A stretch of DNA of 64,000 bases from Anoxybacteroides voinovskiense (GCF_014196205.1 NZ_JACIDE010000011.1:1-64000), one strand, 5' to 3'; positions 8,969 to 18,321 are shown, counted from the first letter of the stretch. Made by a program: numbers and translations. The notes: a model not told the origin generated them from the sequence alone.

Positions 8969-10517
8969 CATAATCATCTCCGCTTTGCTTAGTCTAGTCG
9001 TCGGTGCAGTTGTTGGCTTTTTTGTTCGTAAATCGATTGCAGAAGCGAAAATTGGTGGTGCCCAAGTGGCAGCTAACCAAATTCTTGAAGAAGCAAAACG
9101 TGAAGCAGACGCACTAAAAAAAGAAGCGCTTCTTGAGGCGAAAGATGAGATTCATAAACTTCGCACAGAAGCGGAACGCGATATCCGCGACCGCCGTAGC
9201 GAACTGCAAAAACAAGAAAACCGGTTATTGCAAAAAGAAGAGAATCTCGACCGAAAAGACGACGCGTTAAACAAACGCGAGGCGCTTTTAGAGAAAAAAG
9301 AAGAAACACTTAACAAAAGACAACAGCATATTGAAGAGATGGAAAGCAAAGTGGAAGAGCTCGTTCAAAAAGAACAAGCGGAACTAGAGCGAATCTCTAG
9401 CTTATCGCGTGAAGCAGCGCGCCAAATTATTTTAGAGCGCGTGGAAAAAGAGCTTTCGCACGAAATCGCGATGATGATTAAAGAGGCAGAAACACGTGCA
9501 AAAGAAGAAGCGGATAAAAAAGCGAAAGAAATTTTATCGCTGGCGATTCAGCGCTGTGCGGCAGACCACGTAGCAGAAACGACTGTATCGGTCGTCAACT
9601 TGCCAAACGACGAAATGAAAGGTCGGATCATTGGTCGCGAAGGCCGCAACATTCGTACGCTAGAAACGCTAACGGGAATCGATTTAATTATCGATGATAC
9701 ACCGGAAGCGGTGATTTTATCCGGCTTTGACCCAATTCGTCGCGAAACGGCTAGACTTGCTTTAGATAAGCTTGTCCAAGACGGACGCATTCATCCGGCA
9801 CGAATCGAAGAGATGGTTGAAAAAGCAAGACGCGAAGTGGATGAACATATTCGCGAAGTCGGAGAACAGACGACGTTTGAAGTAGGCGTGCACGGCTTGC
9901 ATCCGGATTTAATTAAAATTTTAGGACGTTTGAAATTCCGGACAAGCTACGGGCAAAACGTGCTAAAACACTCAATGGAAGTGGCATTTCTTGCAGGATT
10001 GATGGCGGCAGAGCTTGGAGAAGACGAAATGCTTGCAAGGCGGGCTGGTCTTCTTCATGACATCGGTAAAGCGATTGACCATGAAGTGGAAGGAAGCCAC
10101 GTTGAAATCGGTGTCGAGTTGGCAACGAAATATAAAGAACATCCGGTTGTCATCAATAGCATCGCTTCTCACCATGGCGATACGGCGCCAACATCGATTA
10201 TTGCCGTGCTTGTTGCAGCGGCGGATGCGTTGTCGGCGGCAAGACCTGGGGCAAGAAGCGAAACGTTGGAAAACTACATTCGCCGCCTTGAAAAGCTTGA
10301 AGAAATTGCTGAATCGTACGAAGGCGTTGAAAAATCGTATGCGATTCAAGCAGGTCGGGAAGTGCGCATCATTGTAAAACCAGATGCAATTGACGACCTC
10401 GAAGCACATCGATTAGCGCGCGACATTCGCAAACGAATTGAGGAAGAGCTCGATTACCCAGGGCATATTAAAATTACCGTCATTCGCGAAACGCGAGCGG
10501 TAGAGTACGCGAAATAA
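8958..10517 (+). CDS. rny: Ribonuclease Y
   Basis: 519 residues from the ATG at 8958, directly after AGAGGAGGTG. Order: an N-terminal membrane helix ([17 protein letters not shown]), a long charged coiled coil to about residue 200, a KH RNA-binding domain ([17 protein letters not shown]), and an HD domain with the metal motif HDIGKA near residue 368 and conserved H in SHHGDTAP. RNase Y is the membrane-bound endonuclease initiating mRNA decay in Bacillus. It is followed by ymdB and spoVS as in relatives. Confidence 0.98.
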   Translation: MGVNIIISALLSLVVGAVVGFFVRKSIAEAKIGGAQVAANQILEEAKREADALKKEALLEAKDEIHKLRTEAERDIRDRRSELQKQENRLLQKEENLDRKDDALNKREALLEKKEETLNKRQQHIEEMESKVEELVQKEQAELERISSLSREAARQIILERVEKELSHEIAMMIKEAETRAKEEADKKAKEILSLAIQRCAADHVAETTVSVVNLPNDEMKGRIIGREGRNIRTLETLTGIDLIIDDTPEAVILSGFDPIRRETARLALDKLVQDGRIHPARIEEMVEKARREVDEHIREVGEQTTFEVGVHGLHPDLIKILGRLKFRTSYGQNVLKHSMEVAFLAGLMAAELGEDEMLARRAGLLHDIGKAIDHEVEGSHVEIGVELATKYKEHPVVINSIASHHGDTAPTSIIAVLVAAADALSAARPGARSETLENYIRRLEKLEEIAESYEGVEKSYAIQAGREVRIIVKPDAIDDLEAHRLARDIRKRIEEELDYPGHIKITVIRETRAVEYAK

Positions 10518-10546
10518 AGTGGCAGCATTGCCACTTTATTTTTTTT
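10513..10546 (+). terminator. rny terminator
   Basis: AATAAAGTGGCA GCAT TGCCACTTTATT stem ending in a T run. Confidence 0.85.
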
Positions 10547-10601
10547 CGATTTTGTGCCAAACTTGAACTAGCAAAACTTTACGTGTAGAAAGGGTTAGAC
10601 G

Positions 10602-11396
10602 ATGAGATTGTTGTTTATTGGAGATGTCGTCGGAGCACCAGGACGAAAAATGGTCGAACAATATCTCCCAAAACTAAAAACAAAACATAAGCCACACCTC
10701 ATTATTATTAACGGAGAAAACGCGGCTGGCGGAAAAGGGATTACAGGGAAAATTTATCGCGAATTTTTAGAACAAGGAGCGCATGCGGTCACATTAGGAA
10801 ATCACGCGTGGGACAATCGCGACATTTTTGAGTTTATCGATGAAGCAAAAGCATTAGTTCGGCCGGCGAATTTGCCGATTGGAACGCCCGGAAAAGGAAT
10901 TGTTTATATCGCGACAGAGCATGGGGAAGTAGCGGTCATTAATTTGCAAGGACGGACGTTTTTGCCGGCCATTGATTGTCCATTTCGTAAAGCGGACGAA
11001 TTGGTTGCAGAAGCAATGCAGCGAACGCCGATGATTTTTGTTGATTTTCACGCCGAAGCGACAAGCGAAAAACAGGCGATGGGATGGCATTTAGACGGAC
11101 GTGTTTCCGCTGTCATCGGCACGCATACGCACGTCCAAACAGCCGATGCCCGCATTTTACCGAAAGGCACAGCATACATGACAGATGTCGGCATGACCGG
11201 CCCGTATGACGGCATTTTAGGCGTCGATCGCGAAGCGGTACTGCGGAAATTTTTAACATCGCTTCCTGTTCGTTTTGAGGTGACAGAAGGAAGAAGCCAA
11301 CTAAGCGCCGTTTTGCTTGAAATAGATGCAAAAACAGGGAAAGCAAAAAAGATTGAGCGAATTCTTATTAACGATGACCATCCTTATTTTGAATAG
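10602..11396 (+). CDS. ymdB: YmdB family metallophosphoesterase
   Basis: 264 residues, the normal length for YmdB. It starts MRLLFIGDVVGAPGRK, giving the first metal-binding Asp; further motifs are NGENAAGG, LGNHAWD, and the His-rich IGTHTHVQTAD. B. subtilis YmdB is a 2',3'- and 3',5'-cyclic-nucleotide phosphodiesterase that influences biofilm/motility choice and also acts on RNase Y-linked processes. Its position downstream of rny supports the assignment. Confidence 0.95.
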   Translation: MRLLFIGDVVGAPGRKMVEQYLPKLKTKHKPHLIIINGENAAGGKGITGKIYREFLEQGAHAVTLGNHAWDNRDIFEFIDEAKALVRPANLPIGTPGKGIVYIATEHGEVAVINLQGRTFLPAIDCPFRKADELVAEAMQRTPMIFVDFHAEATSEKQAMGWHLDGRVSAVIGTHTHVQTADARILPKGTAYMTDVGMTGPYDGILGVDREAVLRKFLTSLPVRFEVTEGRSQLSAVLLEIDAKTGKAKKIERILINDDHPYFE

Positions 11397-11436
11397 TTCA
11401 CTTTTTAAGAATTTTTGAAAAATATTTTCTCGCTTA

Positions 11437-11465
11437 GCAGGAATACTTGACAAAACAGTGAATAT
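11437..11465 (+). promoter_or_regulatory. Sigma-H promoter of spoVS
   Basis: GCAGGAATA (11437-11445), 11 bp, AGTGAATAT (11457-11465). Both boxes fit the sigma-H consensus RNAGGAWWW - 11/12 - RNNGAATWW. spoVS is known to be sigma-H dependent in B. subtilis. Confidence 0.75.
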
Positions 11466-11510
11466 AGTAACATTGAACTCATCATTGCAGAAATTAAGGA
11501 GGAACCAGGA

Positions 11511-11771
11511 ATGGAAATATTAAAAGTTTCAGCAAAGTCGAACCCGAACTCTGTAGCTGGTGCACTTGCTGGGGTATTGCGCGAACGCGGAGCTGCCGAA
11601 ATCCAAGCGATTGGCGCAGGTGCATTAAACCAAGCCGTTAAGGCCGTAGCGATCGCACGAGGATTTGTGGCACCGAGCGGAGTAGACCTTATTTGTATTC
11701 CTGCATTTACAGATATCATTATCGATGGCGAAGAGCGGACAGCCATTAAATTGATTGTCGAGCCTCGCTAA
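11511..11771 (+). CDS. spoVS: Stage V sporulation protein S
   Basis: An 86-residue, essentially invariant SpoVS (starts MEILKVSAKSNPNSVAGAL; ends TAIKLIVEPR), a small Alba-like protein needed for progress past stage V and coat assembly. The ATG follows AAGGAGG by 9 bases, and a sigma-H promoter lies just upstream. The original terminator is now about 270 bp away because a MITE-like element is inserted between it and the gene. Confidence 0.98.
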   Translation: MEILKVSAKSNPNSVAGALAGVLRERGAAEIQAIGAGALNQAVKAVAIARGFVAPSGVDLICIPAFTDIIIDGEERTAIKLIVEPR

Positions 11772-11792
11772 TTCATTCACTGATAGCATAAC

Positions 11793-12039
11793 AGGCGTGT
11801 TGATTAACCATTAAAAACCAGTTGGCATCGCTCTATTCCTAGCTTTTCTGCCGTAGTCGGCAAGCGGTTCGCTTGCCGACTGGGCATGCTGTACGCATGC
11901 CCTCCTCGAACAATGAACGCTTCGCGGGCAAATAACATTTGCCCGCCGGCGTTCTTGTTCGAGGGGAGAGGCAGAAAAGCTTGTGTTCAGCCATATAATC
12001 CTGTGTTTTTTAGTAAAATAATGGATAATCAACACTCGC
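11793..12039 (+). repeat. Structured MITE-like element, copy 2 (complete)
   Basis: Terminal inverted repeats GTGTTGATTAACCATTA (from 11797) and TAATGGATAATCAACAC (to 12035). Core in order: closing-stem arm AGCTTTTCTGCC; hairpin 1 AGTCGGCAAGCG GTT CGCTTGCCGACT; hairpin 2 GGGCATGC TGTAC GCATGCCC; hairpin 3 with outer CCTCGAACAA/TTGTTCGAGG and inner GCGGGCAAAT AAC ATTTGCCCGC; closing-stem arm GGCAGAAAAGCT. The direct repeat GATAGCATAAC flanks it at 11782-11792 and 12040-12050, marking insertion. No ORF of transposase size is inside. Confidence 0.88.
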
Positions 12040-12045
12040 GATAGC

Positions 12046-12080
12046 ATAACCTGTTTGTCTTTTCAAACAGGTTATTTTAT
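12046..12080 (+). terminator. Terminator originally belonging to spoVS
   Basis: ATAACCTGTTTG TCTTTT CAAACAGGTTAT followed by TTTATTTT. The 5' arm begins inside the right-hand target duplication of the MITE-like element. Confidence 0.85.
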
Positions 12081-12102
12081 TTTAAATATAGAGGTGTTCA
12101 GC

Positions 12103-13020
12103 ATGATTTTTGACGCACATTGTGACGCATTAATGAAACTATGGAAAAATCGTTCCCTTTCGTTTGCAGATAGCCAAGAGCTTCATGTGACGTTCCAGTC
12201 GCTAGCAAAAACAAAAAGCAAAGTGCAATGTTTCGCCATTTATATCCCAGAATATATCCCAGAAGAAGCGCGGTTTACGGTGGCGCTTGAAATGGTTGAC
12301 TTATTTTTCGAACATATTATTGGGCGCTTCCCTGCGATTAAATTTGTCCAAACGAAGTCGGACATTGACGCATTAGCAGACGATGAAATCGGGGCGATGC
12401 TCACGTTAGAAGGATGCGAAGCAATTGGAACGAACATGGTCAAATTAAAAACATTGCTTCGGCTTGGAGTCATGTCGGTCGGATTGACATGGAATTGGGC
12501 GAACGCTGTCGCGGACGGAGCATGGGAAGAGCGTGGGGCAGGATTAACCCGTTTCGGAAAACAAGTGATTGCGCAATTAAACGAGGCGAAGCGATGGACA
12601 GACGTTTCTCATTTATCGGAAAAAGCGTTTTGGGAAGCGGTCGAAATCGCTGAATTCCCAATTGCTTCGCATTCTAATGCCTACGCGCTATGCCCGCATC
12701 CGCGCAACTTGCGCGACGAACAAATTCGCGCGTTAATCGAAAAAAACGGCATGATCGGGATTACATTCGTCCCATATTTTTTAACGACAAAACAAGCATC
12801 TATTGCCGATGTGCTTCGCCATTTAGACCACGTTTGTTCGCTCGGCGGAGAACAGCACGTTGGATTTGGTTCTGATTTTGATGGCATCGATGAAACGACG
12901 CTCGGGCTAGAAAACACTCGCGGCTATGAAACGCTTGTCAACGAGCTACAAAAACGGTACGCCGCGAGAACGGTCGACCGTTTTCTCTTTCGCAATTTTT
13001 ATGACCATTTGCCGCAATAA
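12103..13020 (+). CDS. Membrane-dipeptidase-type (M19) metallopeptidase
   Basis: 305 residues from the ATG at 12103 (GAGGTG 7 bases upstream). The amidohydrolase-fold family M19 is shown by the N-terminal FDAHCDALMKLW (first metal His/Asp), the bridging Glu in LTLEGCEAI, WTDVSHLSEKAFW, PIASHSNAYALCPHPRN with later metal ligands, and VGFGSDFDGID with the final Asp. Family members hydrolyse dipeptides, including D-amino acid-containing ones. There is no signal peptide, so it is cytoplasmic here. Confidence 0.9.
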   Translation: MIFDAHCDALMKLWKNRSLSFADSQELHVTFQSLAKTKSKVQCFAIYIPEYIPEEARFTVALEMVDLFFEHIIGRFPAIKFVQTKSDIDALADDEIGAMLTLEGCEAIGTNMVKLKTLLRLGVMSVGLTWNWANAVADGAWEERGAGLTRFGKQVIAQLNEAKRWTDVSHLSEKAFWEAVEIAEFPIASHSNAYALCPHPRNLRDEQIRALIEKNGMIGITFVPYFLTTKQASIADVLRHLDHVCSLGGEQHVGFGSDFDGIDETTLGLENTRGYETLVNELQKRYAARTVDRFLFRNFYDHLPQ

Positions 13021-13046
13021 ATATGAACGATTTTTGACAGAAAGGG

Positions 13047-13075
13047 TTGCATTTTTTTTCCGATAGGTCTAGAAT
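13047..13075 (+). promoter_or_regulatory. Possible korA promoter
   Basis: TTGCAT (13047-13052), 17 bp, TAGAAT (13070-13075). Another TATAAT lies at about 13166 with a weaker -35. The 196-bp space before korA holds no gene. Confidence 0.5.
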
Positions 13076-13216
13076 GGAATCGTTTAGTATATTCCCATAT
13101 GCTAAAATTTTTGCACAAATCACAAGGTGAAATTGTAGTGATTTTGTCGGAAAAATGTTACACTTATAATCGTAAACGATACGCGATAATCGATGGAATT
13201 TAAAGGGGTGTAAGAA

Positions 13217-14953
13217 ATGATTAGTCAACTTTCATGGAAAGTTGGAGGACAACAAGGGGAAGGTATCGAAAGTACCGGGGAAATATTCTCCATTGCTTTG
13301 AACCGCTTAGGGTATTATTTGTATGGATACCGCCATTTTTCTTCCCGGATTAAAGGTGGACATACGAACAACAAAATTCGTGTCAGCACAACGCAAGTTC
13401 GTTCGGTAGCGGATGATCTTGATATATTAGTAGCATTCGACCAAGAAACGATCGACTTCAACTTTCACGAACTTCGCGATGGCGGAATCGTGCTTGCAGA
13501 TGCGAAGTTTAACCCGACGATTCCGGAAGGTTCAAATGTTACTTTGTATGCGGTTCCATTTACGGATATTGCAACAAATTTAGGAACGTCGCTTATGAAA
13601 AACATGGTGGCTGTTGGTGCTTCTAGCGCCGTGCTTGACCTTGATATCGATGTTTATCAAGAAGTGGTGGAGGAAATTTTCGGTCGCAAAGGGCAACAGG
13701 TTGTTGAGAAAAACATGGAAGCGCTTCGAGCAGGCGCTCAGTTTATGAAAGAACAGCTTGGCGATAGCATCCAAACGATGAAGCTGGAAAAAGCCGACGG
13801 GAAAAAGCGGATGTTCATGATCGGAAACGATGCAATCGCGCTTGGTGCGCTTGCAGGTGGCGCACGTTTCATGGCTGCTTATCCGATTACGCCAGCATCG
13901 GAAATTATGGAATATTTAATTAAAAAACTTCCGTCATTAGGCGGTGCTGTCATTCAAACAGAAGACGAAATTGCTGCTTGTACGATGGCAATCGGCGCAA
14001 ACTATGCAGGGGTGCGCACGTTAACAGCGTCCGCTGGACCAGGGCTTTCTCTCATGATGGAAGCAATCGGCCTTGCGGGGATGACAGAAACGCCAGTAGT
14101 CATCGTTAATACACAACGCGGTGGTCCAAGTACAGGATTGCCAACAAAGCAAGAACAATCTGACTTGATGGCGATGATTTACGGCACGCACGGCGAAATC
14201 CCGAAAATTGTGATTGCGCCAAGCACAGTGCAAGAAGCGTTTTATGATACAGTTGAAGCGTTTAACTTAGCAGAAGAATATCAATGCCCTGTCATCGTCT
14301 TGTCTGACTTACAGCTTTCGCTTGGAAAACAAACGGTCGAACCGTTGGAATACGATAAAATTGAAATTCGTCGCGGCAAATTAGTAACAGGCGAACTTCC
14401 AGCACTTCCAGACAAAGAGAACTTTAAACGTTACGAAGTGACAGAAGATGGAATTTCGCCGCGTGTGCTCCCAGGAACGCCAAACGGCATTCACCACGTC
14501 ACAGGGGTGGAGCACGCGGAAACAGGACGGCCATCTGAATCTGCCGCAAACCGCATCGCGCAAATGGATAAACGTTTACGGAAATTGAAACATTTGAAAT
14601 TTAATACACCGGTTCATAAACAAGTCAAGCATGAAGAGGCAGACGTATTGCTCGTCGGTTTTAACTCGACGCGCGGGGCGATTGAAGAAGCGATGGAGCG
14701 CCTTGAATTAGATGGATTAAAAGTGAATCACGCGCACATTCGCCTCGTTCACCCGTTCCCGACAGAGGAAATGTTGCCGCTTGTCCAAACGGCGAAAAAA
14801 ATCATCGTTGTCGAACAAAACGCAACAGGTCAATTGGCAAGCTTGTTAAAAATGAATGTCGGACATGCAGACAAAGTGAGAAGCATCTTAAAATACGACG
14901 GCAACCCGTTCTTGCCAAATGAAGTTTATACAAAATGCAAGGAGTTGTTATAA
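13217..14953 (+). CDS. korA: 2-oxoacid:ferredoxin oxidoreductase, alpha subunit (gamma-alpha fusion)
   Basis: 578 residues. Residues about 1-180 form the gamma domain (WKVGGQQGEGIESTGEIF; SSRIKGGHTNN); the pyrimidine-binding alpha domain starts near 200 (FMIGNDAIALGALAGGARFMAAYPITPASE) and a C-terminal transketolase-like domain ends the chain. With the next gene it makes a two-subunit KorAB enzyme that oxidatively decarboxylates 2-oxoglutarate (possibly other 2-oxoacids) to the acyl-CoA and reduced ferredoxin. Substrate choice is inferred from family, not proven. Confidence 0.93.
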   Translation: MISQLSWKVGGQQGEGIESTGEIFSIALNRLGYYLYGYRHFSSRIKGGHTNNKIRVSTTQVRSVADDLDILVAFDQETIDFNFHELRDGGIVLADAKFNPTIPEGSNVTLYAVPFTDIATNLGTSLMKNMVAVGASSAVLDLDIDVYQEVVEEIFGRKGQQVVEKNMEALRAGAQFMKEQLGDSIQTMKLEKADGKKRMFMIGNDAIALGALAGGARFMAAYPITPASEIMEYLIKKLPSLGGAVIQTEDEIAACTMAIGANYAGVRTLTASAGPGLSLMMEAIGLAGMTETPVVIVNTQRGGPSTGLPTKQEQSDLMAMIYGTHGEIPKIVIAPSTVQEAFYDTVEAFNLAEEYQCPVIVLSDLQLSLGKQTVEPLEYDKIEIRRGKLVTGELPALPDKENFKRYEVTEDGISPRVLPGTPNGIHHVTGVEHAETGRPSESAANRIAQMDKRLRKLKHLKFNTPVHKQVKHEEADVLLVGFNSTRGAIEEAMERLELDGLKVNHAHIRLVHPFPTEEMLPLVQTAKKIIVVEQNATGQLASLLKMNVGHADKVRSILKYDGNPFLPNEVYTKCKELL

Positions 14954-14955
14954 TC

Positions 14956-15822
14956 ATGGCGACGTTTAAGGATTTTCGTAATGACGTGAAACCGAACTGG
15001 TGTCCAGGGTGCGGTGACTTCTCTGTTCAAGCGGCGATTCAGCGGGCAGCGGCTAACGTTGGCTTAGAGCCGCATCAGTTAGCGATCGTTTCTGGTATCG
15101 GTTGCTCGGGGCGGATTTCTGGATACATTCATTCCTACGGATTCCACGGCATTCATGGCCGAGCATTGCCGATTGCGCAAGGAGTAAAAATGGCGAACCG
15201 CGATTTAACGGTCATAGCAGCTGGTGGTGACGGCGACGGATTTGCGATCGGGACGGGACATACGATTCATGCGATTCGCCGCAACATCGACATTACGTAC
15301 ATCGTCATGGACAACCACATTTACGGCTTAACAAAAGGACAAACATCGCCGCGAAGCGAAGTTGGATTTAAAACAAAAAGTACGCCACAAGGTTCAGTAG
15401 AACCAGCGCTTTCCATTATGGAAATGGCGCTTAGTGCAGGCGCAACATTTGTGGCGCAAAGCTTCTCGAGCGACTTAAAAGAATTAACACAGCTCATCGA
15501 AGAAGGGATTAAACATAAAGGCTTTTCGCTAATCAACGTATTCAGCCCATGCGTCACGTACAACAAAGTAAATACGTACGACTGGTTCAAAGAAAACTTA
15601 GTGAGCTTGAATGCGATTGAAGGGTACGATCCATCGAATCGCGATATGGCAATGCAAACATTGATGAAACATAAAGGGCTCGTTACGGGGCTTATTTATC
15701 AAAACAAAGAACAAAAATCGTACCAAGATCTCGCTCATGGGTACAGCGAAACACCGCTTGTCGATGCAGATTTGCAGTTAAGCAAAGAAAAATTCGATCA
15801 ACTTGTGGCTGAATTTATGTAA
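14956..15822 (+). CDS. korB: 2-oxoacid:ferredoxin oxidoreductase, beta subunit
   Basis: 288 residues from the ATG at 14956, preceded by AAGGAG inside the last korA codons. It binds thiamine diphosphate and a 4Fe-4S cluster: WCPGCGDF near residue 17 gives two cluster cysteines, GIGCSGRISGY another, and GGDGDGFAIGTGH with DNHIYGLTKGQ forms the TPP/Mg site. A fourth Cys occurs in NVFSPCVTYN. Immediately downstream of korA and ended by a terminator. Confidence 0.94.
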   Translation: MATFKDFRNDVKPNWCPGCGDFSVQAAIQRAAANVGLEPHQLAIVSGIGCSGRISGYIHSYGFHGIHGRALPIAQGVKMANRDLTVIAAGGDGDGFAIGTGHTIHAIRRNIDITYIVMDNHIYGLTKGQTSPRSEVGFKTKSTPQGSVEPALSIMEMALSAGATFVAQSFSSDLKELTQLIEEGIKHKGFSLINVFSPCVTYNKVNTYDWFKENLVSLNAIEGYDPSNRDMAMQTLMKHKGLVTGLIYQNKEQKSYQDLAHGYSETPLVDADLQLSKEKFDQLVAEFM

Positions 15823-15831
15823 TTGGAAAAA

Positions 15832-15875
15832 GTTCACTCCTAGCTGAGCATTGCTCGGTTAGGAGTTTTTTGTTA
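15832..15875 (+). terminator. korB terminator
   Basis: CACTCCTAGCTGAGCA TTGC TCGGTTAGGAGT followed by TTTTTTG. Confidence 0.8.
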
Positions 15876-15880
15876 TGATG

Positions 15881-15908
15881 AATTGTTCAAGTGCTCACTT
15901 GAACAATT
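15881..15908. promoter_or_regulatory. 28-bp perfect palindrome upstream of miaB
   Basis: AATTGTTCAAGTG (15881-15893), CT, CACTTGAACAATT (15896-15908): two perfectly complementary 13-bp arms around a 2-bp centre. No T run follows, so it looks like an operator for a dimeric regulator or a cruciform rather than a terminator. It is about 80 bp before the miaB start. Confidence 0.6.
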
Positions 15909-15987
15909 TCGTGAACACTATTGTTTCATAGACAGACAAATTATATACTATGATAGTGTGCAATTGTTTGAAAGAAAGGAGATCATT

Positions 15988-17550
15988 ATGAACGAAAAAC
16001 AACGACTAGAGCAAACAGGACAAATCCAAACAGACTATCCAACGGACAAAAAATCCGCTTTGGATACGAAAAAAACAAGTAAAGATTATGAGAAGTATTT
16101 TTCGACGGTATTTATTCCCCCAAGCTTAAAAGACGCGAAAAAACGCGGCAAAGAAGAAGTCAAATACCATAAAGATTTTGCCATTCCAGAAGAGTTTCGT
16201 GGCATGGGAAATGGACGAAAATTTTATATTCGCACATACGGTTGCCAAATGAACGAACATGACACGGAAGTGATGGCAGGTATTTTTATGGCGCTTGGAT
16301 ACGAACCGACGGATCGTCCGGAACAGGCGAACGTCATTTTATTGAACACATGTGCTATTCGCGAAAATGCGGAAAATAAAGTATTCGGCGAAATCGGGCA
16401 TTTAAAGCCATTGAAACAAAACAACCCAGACTTGTTGCTTGGCGTATGCGGCTGTATGTCGCAAGAAGAATCGGTCGTCAATAAAATTTTGAAGCAATAC
16501 CAATACGTCGATATGATTTTTGGCACACACAACATTCACCGCTTGCCGTACATTTTAAAAGAGGCGTATATGTCGAAAGAAATGGTTGTTGAGGTGTGGT
16601 CAAAAGAAGGCGACGTCATCGAAAACTTACCGAAAGTGCGCAAAGGCAACATTAAAGCATGGGTCAATATTATGTACGGCTGCGACAAGTTTTGTACGTA
16701 CTGTATCGTGCCGTATACGCGCGGAAAAGAGCGGAGCCGTCGTCCGGAAGACATCATTCAAGAAGTGCGTCATTTAGCAGCACAAGGCTACCAAGAAATT
16801 ACGCTTCTCGGACAAAACGTAAACGCATACGGAAAAGATTTTACCGACATGACCTATGGACTTGGCGATTTAATGGACGAACTTCGCAAAATTGACATTC
16901 CACGTATTCGCTTTACGACAAGCCATCCGCGCGATTTCGATGACCGCTTAATCGAAGTGCTTGCCAAAGGTGGCAACTTAGTGGAACACATTCATTTGCC
17001 AGTTCAGTCTGGAAGCAGCGAAGTGTTGAAAATGATGGCGCGCAAATATACGCGGGAGCAATATTTAGAGCTTGTCCGCAAAATTAAAGCGGCCATTCCA
17101 GGAGTGGCGCTCACAACAGACATTATCGTCGGCTTCCCGAACGAAACGGATGAGCAATTTGAAGAAACGTTGTCACTTTATCGCGAAGTCGAGTTCGATT
17201 CAGCGTTTACGTTCATTTACTCCCCTCGCGAAGGCACACCGGCAGCGAAAATGGAAGACAACGTGCCGATGGAAGTGAAAAAAGAACGTTTGCAGCGGCT
17301 CAATGCATTAGTTAATGAAATTTCTGCGAAAAAACTGAAGGAATATGAAGGGCAAATTGTCGAAGTATTAGTAGAAGGCGAAAGCAAAAACAATCCGGAT
17401 GTCCTTGCTGGCTATACGCGCAAAAACAAGCTCGTCAACTTTATCGGTCCGAAATCCGCGATCGGCAAACTAGTGAAGGTGCGTATTACAGAAGCGAAAA
17501 CATGGACATTGAACGGAGAAATGGTAGAAGAAGCGGTCGAGGTGAACTAA
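15988..17550 (+). CDS. miaB: tRNA-2-methylthio-N6-dimethylallyladenosine synthase MiaB
   Basis: 520 residues from the ATG at 15988 after AAAGGAG. The N-terminal MTTase domain has three cluster cysteines in [18 protein letters not shown] and CGCMSQ; the radical-SAM motif CxxxCxxC is in [14 protein letters not shown] near residue 237; a TRAM domain ends the protein ([11 protein letters not shown]). It adds a methylthio group to i6A37 of tRNAs using S-adenosylmethionine. MiaA, which makes the i6A substrate, is encoded at 25110-26057. An N-terminal charged extension of about 70 residues is usual in Bacillus MiaB. Confidence 0.96.
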   Translation: MNEKQRLEQTGQIQTDYPTDKKSALDTKKTSKDYEKYFSTVFIPPSLKDAKKRGKEEVKYHKDFAIPEEFRGMGNGRKFYIRTYGCQMNEHDTEVMAGIFMALGYEPTDRPEQANVILLNTCAIRENAENKVFGEIGHLKPLKQNNPDLLLGVCGCMSQEESVVNKILKQYQYVDMIFGTHNIHRLPYILKEAYMSKEMVVEVWSKEGDVIENLPKVRKGNIKAWVNIMYGCDKFCTYCIVPYTRGKERSRRPEDIIQEVRHLAAQGYQEITLLGQNVNAYGKDFTDMTYGLGDLMDELRKIDIPRIRFTTSHPRDFDDRLIEVLAKGGNLVEHIHLPVQSGSSEVLKMMARKYTREQYLELVRKIKAAIPGVALTTDIIVGFPNETDEQFEETLSLYREVEFDSAFTFIYSPREGTPAAKMEDNVPMEVKKERLQRLNALVNEISAKKLKEYEGQIVEVLVEGESKNNPDVLAGYTRKNKLVNFIGPKSAIGKLVKVRITEAKTWTLNGEMVEEAVEVN

Positions 17551-17551
17551 A

Positions 17552-17995
17552 GTGGCAAAGTACACAAGGGATGAAATTTTAGCACAGGCGAAAGAATTGG
17601 CGAAAATGATTGCTGAAACGGAAGAAGTGGATTTTTTCAAACGCGCGGAAGAAAAAATTAACCAAAACGAAAAAGTGCGCGCAATGATTCAACAAATTAA
17701 GTCATTGCAAAAACAAGCGGTCAATTTGCAGCATTACGGCAAACAGGAAGCGTTGAAAAAAGTTGAGGCGGAAATTGATGCGATTTACGAACAGTTGTCG
17801 CAAATTCCGATTGTCGATGAGTTTCAACAGTCGCAAACGGAAGTGAACGATTTATTGCAATTAGTCGCTTCCACCATTTCAAAAACAGTGACCGATGAAA
17901 TCATTACATCAACAGGTGGCGATTTGTTGCGCGGCGAAACGGGCGCACAAATAAAAAGTAGCCATGGCTGCGGGGACGGTTGCGGCTGCCACTAA
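17552..17995 (+). CDS. ricA: RicA (YmcA), YlbF-family regulatory protein
   Basis: 147 residues from GTG 17552, one base after the miaB stop, so the two are cotranscribed. The YlbF/YmcA fold is helical (KRAEEKINQNEKVRAMIQQI). The C-terminus CGDGCGCH is the cysteine cluster that helps the RicA-RicF-RicT complex bind 4Fe-4S clusters. In B. subtilis this complex promotes RNase Y-dependent mRNA maturation and supports competence, biofilm and sporulation. Confidence 0.92.
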   Translation: MAKYTRDEILAQAKELAKMIAETEEVDFFKRAEEKINQNEKVRAMIQQIKSLQKQAVNLQHYGKQEALKKVEAEIDAIYEQLSQIPIVDEFQQSQTEVNDLLQLVASTISKTVTDEIITSTGGDLLRGETGAQIKSSHGCGDGCGCH

Positions 17996-18022
17996 AAGAC
18001 GCCTTTTCGGGCGTCTTTTTTC
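17995..18022 (+). terminator. ricA terminator
   Basis: AAAGACGCC / GGGCGTCTTT stem followed by T. Confidence 0.85.
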
Positions 18023-18026
18023 TTAG

Positions 18027-18310
18027 CTCCCTAGTCGCCTCCGCTTTTCGTATGGTCTAGCTGCGAACTAACATCCTCCTCCGCGTTTGCTTTCTCCGTC
18101 CGACGTGCGAGGCACGTCTCGTCGAAAGCTTTCGCTTCCGTCGGATGTTTCCTTGGCTCTCGCCAAGGACCGTTCTCCGCTTTTCGTATGGTCTAGCTTC
18201 GGCTCCTAGCTCTCTTGTGCCAAGCAACCTTCCTCCGCCGAAGCAAAAAGCGCTTCTCGTCGGAAGAACGCTTGGCTTCGAGAGCTGTGCAGTCGCCTCC
18301 GCTTTTCGTA
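18027..18310. repeat. GC-rich modular structured repeats, A then B unit
   Basis: A partial unit end, then unit A (from GTCTAGCT at 18055 to about 18186) and unit B (18191-18308). Each starts GTCTAGCT and ends CCGCTTTTC. Unit A carries hairpin GACGTGC GAG GCACGTC and outer AACATCC/GGATGTT; unit B carries AGCTCTC/GAGAGCT and GCCAAGC/GCTTGGC arms. The same units recur at 47331-47752. Open frames crossing this stretch on both strands are a by-product of its composition. It fills the ricA-cotE gap; no gene is seen. Confidence 0.85.
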
Positions 18311-18321
18311 AAAAAATAAGT

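Noticed and set aside
11830-11995. Cloverleaf fold considered as a tRNA or tmRNA gene
   Set aside because: Arms are too long, there is no TTC-loop consensus or CCA end, and it is part of a dispersed inverted-repeat element.
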